A DNA stretch of 64,000 nucleotides from Pelagomonas calceolata (taxonomy: Eukaryota; Sar; Pelagophyceae; Pelagomonadales; Pelagomonadaceae), in the NCBI GenBank assembly GCA_918797485.1, contig CAKKNE010000006.1, positions 310,001 to 374,000 on the forward strand. Direction: 5' to 3'. This document shows positions 10,064 through 19,132 of the stretch, one piece after another; within the stretch, counting starts at the first letter, position 1, and every line of letters starts with the position of its first letter. The translations under genes and the position numbers were made by a program. Under the pieces are notes generated by a model. That model made no database searches. It worked only from the letters and a program-made list of their open reading frames with translations, and had not been told where the DNA came from.

Positions 10064-10254
10064 CACGTTTACTACCCTTTCGCGTCGATGGCGTCTGGAA
10101 TTGGGGGGGCCAGACAGCGCGTCGATTCGCGATATTCGTCGCCGCCGAAACCCGACCACACGGCTTTACTACCGCTCCGGGGCGCGGCTTCCAGGGCCCC
10201 CGCGCTTAGGAAATGTTCTTTTACGGTGCTAGGAGTAGTGGGCCGCGCTGAGGG

Positions 10255-10277
10255 GCTAGCGCCTGTTAGGCACTAGC
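10255..10277 (-). promoter_or_regulatory. Recurrent GCTAG palindrome, copy 4
   Basis: GCTAG, CGCCTGTTAGGCA, CTAGC (reverse orientation), 113 bp upstream of the ATG at 10390. Confidence 0.7.
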
Positions 10278-10389
10278 AAGCCAGTTTGATGCGCATGCTG
10301 GTTTCGGGCATTTCGCACAGCAGCAGCCCGTGCCGTTGCGCGTTGCGAGCCCGCATTCGTTAAAAGGGCAGCCCCTTACACACAGAGAG

Positions 10390-11589
10390 ATGGCGTCGGG
10401 CCTGCGCCGGAGCTCGGGCGGCACTTGGCTGGAGGAGGACGAGGCCGACGACGCCGAGCCCACCTCGCCGCTCTCGGCCGCGACACCGGAGACGCCGGGC
10501 ACGGAGGCGAGCCCGCAGACGCTGGACGACCGCCGCTACCGCGCGTCGATCCATGCGCTGGAGGCGGAGGTTGATACTCTTCTGTCGCGCGCCGCGGGCC
10601 GGGGTGGCGCGAAAGCTAGACGGGACCGGGACCGCGAATTAGTGAGGCGGTCCGACGCCATGGAAGCGTTGCAACTCGAGAACGCGGAGCTGCGGAACGA
10701 CCTGGAGGCCGCGGGGCGCGAGGTCGACCGGCTGCGGGCGGCGTGCGCATCGGCCCAGTCCGACGCGGAGCGCTGCGCGCGCGCGGCAGCTAGAGCTGCG
10801 GAGCGCGCCGAGGCGAATGAGCTAGATGCGGCCGTCGCCGCGGCGCGGCGCGACGAGGCCGTGGGCGCGGTGAAGACACGGCACTGGGAGGAGTCGCAGC
10901 GGTTGGCTGAACAGCACGCCCAGGCCGTTTCAATGTTAGAGGGGCGCCTCGAGGAAGAAAGGGAGAGACGCATGGCCGCGGATTTGAGGAACGAGTCCCT
11001 CAAGGCGGACCTGGATCTGATTAAAAAAGAGGCGTCGCAGTTGACTGAAAAGTGCGGCGCCCTATCAAACCAACTCAAGGACGCCGAGTCCGAACGAGAC
11101 GCGTGCAAGGACGAGGCCTCGCGGTCATCAAAACACGCGGAGCGCATGACCGCCGCCTTGGACGAGGCCGAGCGGCGCGCCACTCATGCAGAAGCGGGCA
11201 ACCAGCAATCGAGAAGTGACGCCTTGAAAGCTGCGGCGGCCTCCGCGCAAGCGAGCGACGCAAAAACGACCGCCGAGGCCGCCGCGAAGCGCGCCGAGAC
11301 CCAGCGCCGGTCCTTCGAGAAGCAACTAGCCTACGCCCGGAAGGAGGTCGAGAACGCGCGGCTGCGCGAGGAGGAGCAGCGCGAGCGCGTCGCCGAATTA
11401 TCCCGGACGAACCGCGAGCTCATTGCTGAGAGGAGAAAACTCGAAGCGCGCGAGGTCGACCTCGAGGCCCGCGAGAAGACTGTTGTTAAAAGAGATGCAG
11501 CACGTCGGTTCCGAGGCTTGACCGATCTAAAACCGATGGAGGTCGCGGAGCTGCCGGAGGCCGCGCTCGGCGCGTGGCGGCGTAAGTAA
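10390..11589 (+). CDS. Coiled-coil protein, unknown
   Basis: 399 residues. The acidic Ser/Pro N-terminus covers residues 1-45. An almost unbroken heptad-rich, Ala/Glu/Arg-rich coiled coil follows to about 370. The non-coiled tail is RRFRGLTDLKPMEVAELPEAALGAWRRK-like. Nothing identifies its family; structural or cytoskeletal roles are possible. Its stop (TAA, 11587-11589) is 1 bp from the stop of the convergent TMEM65-like gene. The ATG at 10390 is the first in frame. Confidence 0.75.
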   Translation: MASGLRRSSGGTWLEEDEADDAEPTSPLSAATPETPGTEASPQTLDDRRYRASIHALEAEVDTLLSRAAGRGGAKARRDRDRELVRRSDAMEALQLENAELRNDLEAAGREVDRLRAACASAQSDAERCARAAARAAERAEANELDAAVAAARRDEAVGAVKTRHWEESQRLAEQHAQAVSMLEGRLEEERERRMAADLRNESLKADLDLIKKEASQLTEKCGALSNQLKDAESERDACKDEASRSSKHAERMTAALDEAERRATHAEAGNQQSRSDALKAAAASAQASDAKTTAEAAAKRAETQRRSFEKQLAYARKEVENARLREEEQRERVAELSRTNRELIAERRKLEAREVDLEAREKTVVKRDAARRFRGLTDLKPMEVAELPEAALGAWRRK

Positions 11590-11590
11590 T

Positions 11591-13083
11591 TCATTTCTTA
11601 TCCTTACCCCTATCAGTAGTCAGGCGCGACTTGATTCCCGCCTGCGTCAGCAGGTCGGGGATGGCGGACTTGATCGCCGCCGTGCCGCCCTCGAGCTGTC
11701 CCTCCTGGACGCCCGCGTCCCACTGCGCGGCCGTCCAGCCGTTCGCCGCGAGCGAGGCAATATGCTCCTCGTCGGTGATGGCGTTCTCCATCTGGTACTT
11801 GGCCAGGAACTCGCGTTCCGCGGAGTGGACGACGCCGTCGGCCAGAGCCACGCGCATAATTAATTCATACATCGTGACCCGCACGTCCTCCTGCATGATC
11901 GTAGGTAACTTGCGGGGCGCCACGGGACCGCCGGTCGCCTTCCGCGCGGCCTCCTTCGCCGCGTAGTCGTACTGGCCTCGTCGTCGCAGGCCCTCGACGA
12001 GGTCGAAGTACAACACGTTCAGTATGGCCGCCTCGATCGCGGGATTCTCGTCCATCGCACTGCGTAAAGCACCGTACGAGAACTCGACGACGCGCGCCGG
12101 CTCGGCAGCTAGGGCGGTGGAGGGGTAGGGCTGGGCCCGAACCGATGGGTCGAGCAGTGCCGTCCCACCAATCACGCACCCTCGTATCGGCACCTGGAAG
12201 CTATTGACCGTGCTGTCCTGGGGCCGCGCGATGTCCCGCTTCGCTCGGTATCTGTATAGTCTTTTGAGGGAGCCGTCGGGCGCGGTCTCGTAGGAGTCCA
12301 CAGATCCCGTCGCAACTAAGACAATCCGGTCCATGGACTCGCCGGCCCGCACCAGCGCCTCGCCCGGCTGGAGCGTGCGCCAATTCGACTTGCGCATCAT
12401 CGCCTGTGTGGAAATCAACCAGTGAGTCAGGTTAACTCGACCGAGTGGAGCGAGCAGCGCCTCACGCCGACCGCGACACACCAAAAATTGAAGGGCGCTT
12501 GAACTTTGCTTGCCACACAGATCATCGCGAAGAAGTTGTCCGGACTGACTCCATAGGGCCTCAGAGCCGACTCGTACAAGGCCATCTCCTCCTTCGTGAA
12601 GTAGAGCTCCTTCTTCTCCCCTAAGAACAGTAGGGGCGCCATGCCGAGCAAGCAGCCCACCGTAATTCCAATAATCGTCGCCCAGGTCTTCACGATTCGG
12701 CAGGATCGTAAGGCGAGCTGTTCGAGGGACAAAGCCTTGGTTTTCGGTTTTCCGATGATTTTTTCCGAATACCTATCGATGACGTCGCCGGCGCCGATGC
12801 CCACGACGTCTGACAGTAGATTGCCGAAGCCGGCTGCTGCCAAGGTAGAGATACCTAATGTAACACCTATGGACTTGTCGATGGCGTCGCCCGCCAGGAT
12901 CATGATGACATTATCGGCAAACCCGAACCCCACGAAGGGCACGCCGTTCGCCAGCGCGAGGCGCCAGAGCTGCGCTCGGCTCGGCGGCTCGACCTTCGCG
13001 CTCGCCTTTTGCTGTCTTGCTGCTACGGCGGGCGGCGCCGTAGATAAAGAACGGCGCGCGGTGAGGGCGGCGCGGCGCCACAT
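11591..13083 (-). CDS. TMEM65: TMEM65-like membrane protein fused to a cyclic-nucleotide-binding-like domain
   Basis: Exons 13083-12529 and 12403-11591, 455 residues. Residues 1-30 (MWRRAALTARRSLSTAP...) look like a mitochondrial presequence. Residues 45-150 match TMEM65: GFGFADNVIMILAGDAIDKS, GISTLAAAGFGNLLSDVVG, and a third membrane span ATIIGITVGCLLGMAPLLFL. TMEM65 is an inner-mitochondrial-membrane protein linked to ion handling. Exon 2 encodes a cNMP-binding-like beta roll (LQPGEALVRAGESMDRIVLVATGSVDSYE) and a helical C-terminus. The introner sits exactly between the two modules. The GCTAG palindrome (13276) lies 193 bp upstream. Confidence 0.8.
12396..12528 (-). mobile_element. Introner 3 (element 12404-12520)
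   Basis: Ends CTGTGTGGAAATCAACCAGTG and GCCACACAG. Perfect 8-bp duplication ATCATCGC; in the gene's sense this is GCGATGAT, beginning GC. Predicted intron 12528-12404 (GC-AG), restoring ...FF|AMMRKSNW. Confidence 0.95.
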
Positions 13084-13515
13084 CTCGCGTCGGCAGCGCA
13101 GCGACAGCGCGCAGCCAGTGCTCTGAAACTGTAGCGCTGCTACACCGTTTCGTTGTGGCCAAGAATTTCTACGACTCTTCTACGACTCAGTGTATGGTAG
13201 TGTAGCAGCGATTTCGAGCCAGATCTCGTGCAGGTGGCTTTGCAGGCTGCGAGAGACTTGCAGATATCGAGTTATCTAGCGCACCAACACACTAGTCCCG
13301 GTCGATTTAGACCAAAAGACGCGGCGCGGCAGCGGCGCAGCGTCTTAAAGCAGTCTCAAAGCAGTCTCACAGCGAGTAGGCTAAGTTGCACCAAAACCCG
13401 CCACTCAGCTAGACAGCAAAGGACCTCCGGCCCCCGGCAGCGCGTGAGCCAGCGCGACGCGCGCGATTCGACTCATCTGAGGCGGGAATATTGTCAGACA
13501 AGCTTAGGCCATGGA
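13084..13515. other. Intergenic region between two minus-strand genes
   Basis: It contains a GCTAG-type palindrome (13276-13295) upstream of the TMEM65-like gene. The right part is the 3' flank of NDC80. Nothing else was recognised. Confidence 0.5.
13276..13295 (-). promoter_or_regulatory. Recurrent GCTAG palindrome, divergent copy
   Basis: CTAGC, GCACCAACACA, CTAG. It lacks one outer base on each arm. It is 193 bp upstream of the ATG at 13083. Confidence 0.5.
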
Positions 13516-15393
13516 TCAGAGCGCCTCCACGACCTCCCCGCGGAACGGCGGCGGCGGCGGATGGATGGACGCCCGCAGCTCCGCGTTCATGGCCAACCGC
13601 CGCCGCGCGATGGCCTCGGCGCCGTCCAATGCTCGTTCAAGCTCCGCCCGCCGCGCGCGCCTCCTCTCAAACCGCGCCGCCGCCTCCGCTTTACTTTGCT
13701 CCTCGGAGCCGTCGAGGCGCCGCGCGAGCGCGTCGAGGTCGTCCGCGTCCCGCGCCGCCCTCGAGCGCGCCGCGTCGGCCTCCGCACTCAATGCGTCCTC
13801 GTCGCGGCCCGCTTGTAGACGCGCCGCGTCGGCCCGATCCCTATCCCTCGCTAACCGCTCCTCGAGGCGTTTTATGTCGTCGACGACGCCTCGCAACCTC
13901 GATTTCCGGGCCTCGGCGTCGGCTTGTAGGGATGAGGACTGGAGCCTAGCGCTCGCGAGAGCTAGCTTGACGTCCTCGCCTCTCTTTGCTACTGCTTCCT
14001 TCAACTCGTCGAGCTTCGGCGCGATTATCGACGAAGCGACCTCGGACGCCTGTTCGAGGGCGTCGGCGTCCGCGACACCCAGGTCCAGCCTGTAGTTCGT
14101 CCCTTCGGCGTTTTTTGCCGAAGAAGGTACGAGTTGCAGGCGCCGCGCCGCCCGCTCATACGTTTCCGCGGCGGCCCGACACTGGGAGGCGTGATTTCGC
14201 CCGTCCGCCTCGGCCTTACTAAGCTCCTTGAACTCCGCCGAGGCCCGTCGCTGCCGCCTTCTTCTCGCCAGGTCGTCCTCAAGGCGCGCTGCCTCCCGCA
14301 ACAAACGCTCTACCATAGGAGCGTCGCGGCGCGCCTTCGACGCGGCCTCGCGCGTCGCCGCGACGTTCGCCTGGGCTCTCCTAGCGTCCTCCCGGGCAGC
14401 CGCGGCGGCCGCCGACCGCTCGGCCAGCGTCGAGTCGGCATGTGCTAAACTACGCTCGGCCTCGTCGGCGTCGCGCGCCGCCTTATCACATAAAGCTTCG
14501 GCCTTTGATCGACCATCAATAGCTTTAGAAAGAGACGCCGCCGCGTCCTTCAACGAGGCGATTTTTGCGAGTGCCGCGTCCCTTCTGGAGAGCGACGTCT
14601 CCCTTTCACTAGCCGCGTCGGCGCAGCGCTGGCGGAAGGCCTCCTCCAATCTAGCGTTCAAGGCTTCGCCGGCGGCGTCGTCGCCGGCGAGGAACAAGGC
14701 ATACGCGTCCGAAGCGTACTCGTAAAAAACGCGGTCCGCGCCCTGGTGTTCGAGCTGCACGGCGACGTTGCCCTCCTCCCTTTTCGAAACGTGGCGGCGG
14801 TCGTGCTCGATGAGGTCCACGAGCCACAACAACGCTGCGAGCAACGGCGGCCAGGTGTGCGCAGTTCCCACTGCAGCAAGAGCCGTCCGCGAGATGGGAA
14901 AGGGATACCTTAATTTCTTGAAGACGTCGACGAACTCGTCGTCGAACTTCTTCTGCGAGTCGCGGCGCCAGCTGTCGTCCAAGAGGCGTAGTAAGAACGT
15001 CGCGGCGTCTTCGAAGTCGCGGCCCGTGGGTCTCGCCAGCGCTTGCGTCGTGCAGGCCCCGGCGAAGCCTTCTTCTCTCAGGAATTCCGCTAGTCTTTCT
15101 ACAGATTGTTTCACGTAGAGCTTGTCCCCGACCGGTCGCGGTTCCCGGGCTTTCCTCGGTCTCGTGGAGGAAGGAGTGAGTCCACGATTGTGGCGATTCG
15201 ACGCGCGGGCGGACCACTTGTGCTTCGAGGCGCTGAAAGTTGTACTTCGTTCTTTCAAAGGAGTGAAGGTGGATGAAGAGAGGGGCGTGGTGGTCGCGCG
15301 GCGCGGCGTGACGGACGGCGCCATCGTGACCCTTGGTCGCGTGGAACTGCGTCTTGTGGATGCGTGGGACTGGGCCCTCGCGTTGAGCGGCAT
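13516..15393 (-). CDS. NDC80: NDC80/HEC1 kinetochore protein
   Basis: 625 residues, single exon. A basic, Ser/Thr-rich tail (1-85) is followed by a calponin-homology domain at about 90-220: LYVKQSVERLAEFLREEGF, DFEDAATFLLRLLDDSW, FVDVFKKLRYPFPISRTAL and TWPPLLAALLWLVDLIEHD, all Ndc80 hallmarks. A long coiled coil with a short break follows to the C-terminus. Ndc80 with Nuf2, Spc24 and Spc25 links kinetochores to microtubules. The length fits the family (about 640). The ATG at 15393 is the first in frame; a second at 15324 would shorten the tail. The palindrome at 15584 is shared with the divergent 2OG oxygenase gene. Confidence 0.9.
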   Translation of the reverse strand: MPLNARAQSHASTRRSSTRPRVTMAPSVTPRRATTTPLSSSTFTPLKERSTTFSASKHKWSARASNRHNRGLTPSSTRPRKAREPRPVGDKLYVKQSVERLAEFLREEGFAGACTTQALARPTGRDFEDAATFLLRLLDDSWRRDSQKKFDDEFVDVFKKLRYPFPISRTALAAVGTAHTWPPLLAALLWLVDLIEHDRRHVSKREEGNVAVQLEHQGADRVFYEYASDAYALFLAGDDAAGEALNARLEEAFRQRCADAASERETSLSRRDAALAKIASLKDAAASLSKAIDGRSKAEALCDKAARDADEAERSLAHADSTLAERSAAAAAAREDARRAQANVAATREAASKARRDAPMVERLLREAARLEDDLARRRRQRRASAEFKELSKAEADGRNHASQCRAAAETYERAARRLQLVPSSAKNAEGTNYRLDLGVADADALEQASEVASSIIAPKLDELKEAVAKRGEDVKLALASARLQSSSLQADAEARKSRLRGVVDDIKRLEERLARDRDRADAARLQAGRDEDALSAEADAARSRAARDADDLDALARRLDGSEEQSKAEAAARFERRRARRAELERALDGAEAIARRRLAMNAELRASIHPPPPPFRGEVVEAL

Positions 15394-15732
15394 TTTTGTA
15401 CTCGTAACGCGGTGCGCGGTCCTCGGTGTTCAAAGGGCTTTTGAAACAGGAGGGTGCGTTACGCCCTGCTGCGTTCAGCGGCAGCGGCAATTGGGCTGCG
15501 GGAAGGTCAGAGGCAAGCACTGGCCTTACAAATTGTAGTTTTAAGGCCTGAACGCCGCAGCAGCGCGCACTTTTGCTTGGATTGCTAGTGTGTTACAGGC
15601 CGCTAGCTAGCTCCGTTTTGCTGGCTTTTGGCTCCTCCAGGCTTTGGCTCTTCCTCCGAAGACCGCAAGAGTTAGATATTGGCTCTTCTCCCGCGGCCGT
15701 CGGCTGTGCGTGCAAGATATCGCTAACCGAGG
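15394..15732. other. Divergent promoter region
   Basis: It lies between NDC80 (minus) and the 2OG oxygenase (plus) and holds the GCTAG palindrome at 15584-15607. No other feature is visible. Confidence 0.6.
15584..15607 (+). promoter_or_regulatory. Recurrent GCTAG palindrome, copy 5
   Basis: GCTAG, TGTGTTACAGGCCG, CTAGC. It is 191 bp upstream of NDC80 and 126 bp upstream of the ATG at 15733. Confidence 0.75.
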
Positions 15733-16638
15733 ATGGCAAGGCAGGAGGCCGCAGCCAGTTTGTGCGCCGCCGCCGCGACCGCAGCGCTCACCGTCTCCCT
15801 GCTACGACGCGTCCGGCAGCGCCAAAAAGCTGCACGAGACGCCACGGCGTTGATCGCGCAGCTCAAAGCCCTGAACTCGACGGCGGCCTTGGTAGTGACC
15901 AATGCAAAGGGCGACGCCTTCGCGGCCAAAGCCCTGGCGAAGTACGTCCGCAAGGTCTGCGGTGTATCATCAGGAGACGCATTAGAGGACGCGACGCGCC
16001 TCATCCAACACTGCAAGAACGCGACGCCACCGTCCGCAACCGCCTTCGGGCCTCGCAAAACGCTGAGGCACGTTCTAGTAAGAGGCTGCGTCAGCCCGCA
16101 ACTCCTCCATGAAAGGTTCCCCCAAATCAAGGGCGCCTACACGCAGCAGGCGCTGGATTACGGCAAAAATAGTAGGTATGGCGACCGCTGGAAAATATCG
16201 TGCTATATTGTGGTCCTGGAAAAGTGGAAGCCGAAGATCATGCCCCACGAGCCCATGGTCTCTGCTCTGAGCGATGTCGTCGACATGTGCTGTCGGCGGT
16301 TCGAGGAGTGGTATCTCGAACGGTTTGAAAGAAAACGTCGCGCGTCGGTGATGAACGCGTTTGTTACGAGGTACCGCCCCAAGCCCGACGAGGCGGAGCT
16401 CAAGAAGCACATCGACGGGGCGAACGTCGACGGGAGCGTGATCCTGGCCCTCCCGACGGACGAGCCCTTCGAGGGTGGTCATCTCAAAGTCTGGGACGGC
16501 CGGCCGACCGTCCTCCACGAGTACGCGATGGCGCCGGGCGACTGCATCTTTTTGGACGCGCGGGTCTGGCACCAGGGCTGCGCGATCACGAGCGGCGCGC
16601 GGTACGCGCTCGTGCTGTTCCTGCGGCTGCGTAAGTAG
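15733..16638 (+). CDS. 2-oxoglutarate/Fe(II) dioxygenase
   Basis: 301 residues. Near the N-terminus is a hydrophobic segment (ASLCAAAATAALTVSLL) that may be a signal anchor. The catalytic double-stranded beta helix is at about 205-300 with the metal triad H226-x-D228 (KKHIDGA), H280 (VWHQG) and the 2OG-binding R290 (SGARYALVLFLR). The GGHLKVWDG and PGDCIFLDAR segments fit the prolyl-4-hydroxylase-like branch. Substrate is unknown; membrane anchoring would suggest the secretory pathway. It is convergent with the GTPase gene, with 22 bp between stops. Confidence 0.8.
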   Translation: MARQEAAASLCAAAATAALTVSLLRRVRQRQKAARDATALIAQLKALNSTAALVVTNAKGDAFAAKALAKYVRKVCGVSSGDALEDATRLIQHCKNATPPSATAFGPRKTLRHVLVRGCVSPQLLHERFPQIKGAYTQQALDYGKNSRYGDRWKISCYIVVLEKWKPKIMPHEPMVSALSDVVDMCCRRFEEWYLERFERKRRASVMNAFVTRYRPKPDEAELKKHIDGANVDGSVILALPTDEPFEGGHLKVWDGRPTVLHEYAMAPGDCIFLDARVWHQGCAITSGARYALVLFLRLRK

Positions 16639-16660
16639 GAGTTTTGTTAGTCGCCCCCTA

Positions 16661-17509
16661 CTACATGTAGTCGACCTTGTCCGTGAGCCACTGGAAGCCC
16701 GCGTCGATGCCCTTGCCCGTCGTCACCGTCGTCTCGATGACGCGGACGTCGAGTCGGTTTTGCGCTTGCAACGCGTCGAGTTGTAAAGCGGCCTTGACCT
16801 GGTCCGCAGTCAGGATCTGGGACGACCGCGGCGTGGCGGGAGGCTCCTCGACGGGCGGTTCTTTGGTCTCGTCCTTCTTGCCCTCGTCGTCGGACTCCGA
16901 CGACGAATCATGAGGCGCGGGCGCGGGCGCCGGCGCGTCGGCCTCCGCGTGCACGGGGTTCTCGGTAGGCTGCGTCTGGCCGTCGGACTTGTTGCATAGT
17001 ACGAGCAGAGGCATCTTTTTTAACGCAGGGTGTCGAAATAGCTGGTGGAGCTCCTTCCGCGCGAGACCTAGCCTATCAACATCCGTCGCATCCACCACGA
17101 ACACCACCGCATGACTATGCGCGCAGAACATCAACCACGCCCCGCGCCAGTTTTCTTTGCCAGAAACGTCCCACACCCTCCAGTTCACGCGTGCCCGTCG
17201 CTCGCACCGCGCCGTCGCTGACCGCGTCATGGCAAACTCAACTAACTGATGCCCACATGTGGGAGCTGTATGCAGCTCGTCGACGCCATGCTTGCGCGCC
17301 CATTTTTCCAAATTGCGCCGCACGGCGGGCACGCAACACAAAACTGTCGTCTTGCCCGCTCCATCCAACCCACAAATCAACGCGGCCCGCGTCTTCTTCC
17401 GCGCGATGAGCGCCCCGCAGCAGGTCCGCTCAAACGCATCGCAGCAACTCCTCAAGCTCTCGCCCCAGGCCGCGAGGCGGTCTTCGCACCTCAGATAGAG
17501 CTGGTCCAT
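16661..17509 (-). CDS. Arf-like small GTPase with an acidic insert
   Basis: 282 residues. G1 is GLDGAGKT (47-54) as in Arf/Arl/Sar; a PTxG-like switch I is TAPTCGHQ (81-88). WDVSG (113-117) replaces the usual WDxGG, and NKSD (173-176) is intact. Between NKSD and the last helix is an insert of about 60 residues rich in Pro, Ala, Ser, Asp and Glu. The C-terminal segment VIETTVTTGKGIDAGFQWL corresponds to the family's SA(K)TG region. There is a long N-terminal extension with Cys pairs and no evident myristoylation Gly. Likely a membrane-traffic or ciliary Arl; no closer assignment can be made. Confidence 0.75.
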   Translation of the reverse strand: MDQLYLRCEDRLAAWGESLRSCCDAFERTCCGALIARKKTRAALICGLDGAGKTTVLCCVPAVRRNLEKWARKHGVDELHTAPTCGHQLVEFAMTRSATARCERRARVNWRVWDVSGKENWRGAWLMFCAHSHAVVFVVDATDVDRLGLARKELHQLFRHPALKKMPLLVLCNKSDGQTQPTENPVHAEADAPAPAPAPHDSSSESDDEGKKDETKEPPVEEPPATPRSSQILTADQVKAALQLDALQAQNRLDVRVIETTVTTGKGIDAGFQWLTDKVDYM

Positions 17510-18057
17510 TGGGCCTCTGTGTTGTGCGGCGCGGGATCAACGTCGTTTGCTGGATGGGGCCGTGCTTGTCAAGCGTGCGCGTGCTGCTTGCCGGTGGCGT
17601 GCCGATTTGGGCTCGGCGGGCAGCCGCAAAACCAAAATGGACACCCCGCACGCAGCCGTGAAATTCGAGCGGTTCGAGGGTTTCCGCGACCGGTCCGTTG
17701 CGAGGGCAACGTGTACCGACGCATAAAACCTGGCTAGTGTGTTACAAGGAGCTAGGCCGCAAAAACGCGAGATTCTCGGGGGCGCGGGCGAGGCGCAAGC
17801 TGGGCGTTGGCAGTGGCTGTCCGAGCATCCGTTTGGTGCGTGTTGCAGTTATAGTGCCGAGTGAGCGAGTGCTGGCGGAGTTGCAGCCAAGAGCCGATCT
17901 GCCTCCTCAGCTCAGCCCAGCGGAATCTGGGCGGCGCTATAGGGAGGGGCACGCGAAAGTAACAGCGCGCTCTAAGACACACAGCACTCCGCTGCGACGG
18001 AGTCGCTGCGTGGTTGGCAGTCCGTATCGCGAGAGCGCGAAGTCCGAGTCGTGAGCG
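17510..18057. other. Divergent promoter region
   Basis: It lies between the Arf-like GTPase (minus) and TLC (plus) genes. The GCTAG palindrome is at 17733-17756. No gene was recognised. Confidence 0.6.
17733..17756 (+). promoter_or_regulatory. Recurrent GCTAG palindrome, copy 6
   Basis: GCTAG, TGTGTTACAAGGA, GCTAGG. It is 224 bp upstream of the GTPase start and 302 bp upstream of the TLC start. Confidence 0.65.
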
Positions 18058-18879
18058 ATGGTGCTCTTCTACGCGAATAGACCGGGCGAGCCGGGCATTA
18101 TACTGTGGGAGGTCGCGGCCGCCGCGCTCTGCTTCGAGGCCCTCTACCGGAGTTTTGGAGTGGCGTTCCGCACGCTATCCACGAGAAAGGGCGTCGCGCT
18201 GGATCCGAAGCGTCGGCCGACCTTCGCGCGCGACGGCAACTCGTACGCCGTCAGCTTCGTCCACGCTCTTATCGTAGTGTTGAGAGGGTGCCAGCACCTC
18301 GTCGACCAGTACCAAGCGCCTGTAGAGGCCAAATTCGTGCAGCGGCCCTACGGCTCCACGAGCGAGTGGGCCGCCGGCGCCGCGGCCATCGAGCCGACGA
18401 ATACGATCTTCCTGGCGTTTCTTGCGTATGACGTAAGCCACGTCCTGCTGGAGTACCCTAGGCTGGGCGGTATGGACGTAATCGCGCACCACGTCTTGTT
18501 CGCGGCGGCGTCCTACGTCTGCGGCTCCAATAGAGTTTTTCCTTGGCCCTTCGCGTGGCTGATTATTGGGGAGCTGTCGACGCTGCCGCTGAATCTGCGC
18601 TGGGTGCTCATCCAGTCCGGAAGGGGAGACACGACGATCATGACGTGGACGAACCGTTGTTTCGCGTTCACGTTCTTCGTCGGGCGCGTCGTCGTCTACG
18701 GCCTCGGGCTCCTGCACCTCGGTGCGAGCTGGCATCCTTATGTTGAAGATGCTTGTCAACGGGTTTCTGGGCTGCGCGTCGTCTGCGCGCTCTTCGTCGC
18801 GGGCTACGGCCTGAACCTGGTCTGGTTCCGGCGCATCGTGCGCGTGGCGACGCGCCCCGCGCGCGCCGCGGACGACTGA
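18058..18879 (+). CDS. TLC-domain membrane protein (TMEM56/TLCD-like)
   Basis: 273 residues with about six membrane spans. The conserved His pair DVIAHHVLFAAASYVCG lies in the middle, preceded by FLAFLAYDVSHVLLEYPRLGG and followed by IIGELSTLPLNLRWVL, as in TLCD/TMEM56-type TRAM-LAG-CLN8 proteins. These act in membrane lipid metabolism or sensing; ceramide synthase motifs such as the Lag1p block are not complete here. Single exon, short 5' leader. Confidence 0.75.
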   Translation: MVLFYANRPGEPGIILWEVAAAALCFEALYRSFGVAFRTLSTRKGVALDPKRRPTFARDGNSYAVSFVHALIVVLRGCQHLVDQYQAPVEAKFVQRPYGSTSEWAAGAAAIEPTNTIFLAFLAYDVSHVLLEYPRLGGMDVIAHHVLFAAASYVCGSNRVFPWPFAWLIIGELSTLPLNLRWVLIQSGRGDTTIMTWTNRCFAFTFFVGRVVVYGLGLLHLGASWHPYVEDACQRVSGLRVVCALFVAGYGLNLVWFRRIVRVATRPARAADD

Positions 18880-18933
18880 ATTCCCGCGGCGGCTATGATA
18901 ATCAAACTATACTGTGCCGACGGCATCGATTTG

Positions 18934-18956
18934 GCTAGCGCCGGTAAAACACTAGC
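18934..18956 (-). promoter_or_regulatory. Recurrent GCTAG palindrome, copy 7
   Basis: GCTAG, CGCCGGTAAAACA, CTAGC. It is 177 bp upstream of the ATG at 19133 and 55 bp after the TLC stop. Confidence 0.7.
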
Positions 18957-19132
18957 AAGCAAGCAAGCTGGGATGCAGACCGGCGAGTGCCTATAGATCT
19001 AAGTCACGGCCTCTAGGCCCACCGGCAGTTCGCACAGATCGCTGGCGTAACCGTGCCAGCTCGAATTCAGACAGCTCGTTGCTCTGCACACCGCACACCG
19101 AGCCTGCAGGCTGTGGGCAGCAGCAATAGGAC

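Noticed and set aside
14651-15520. Long alternative-frame readings within NDC80 and other high-GC genes
   Set aside because: High GC and few stops give long shadow frames; they lack family features, while the NDC80 frame has them.
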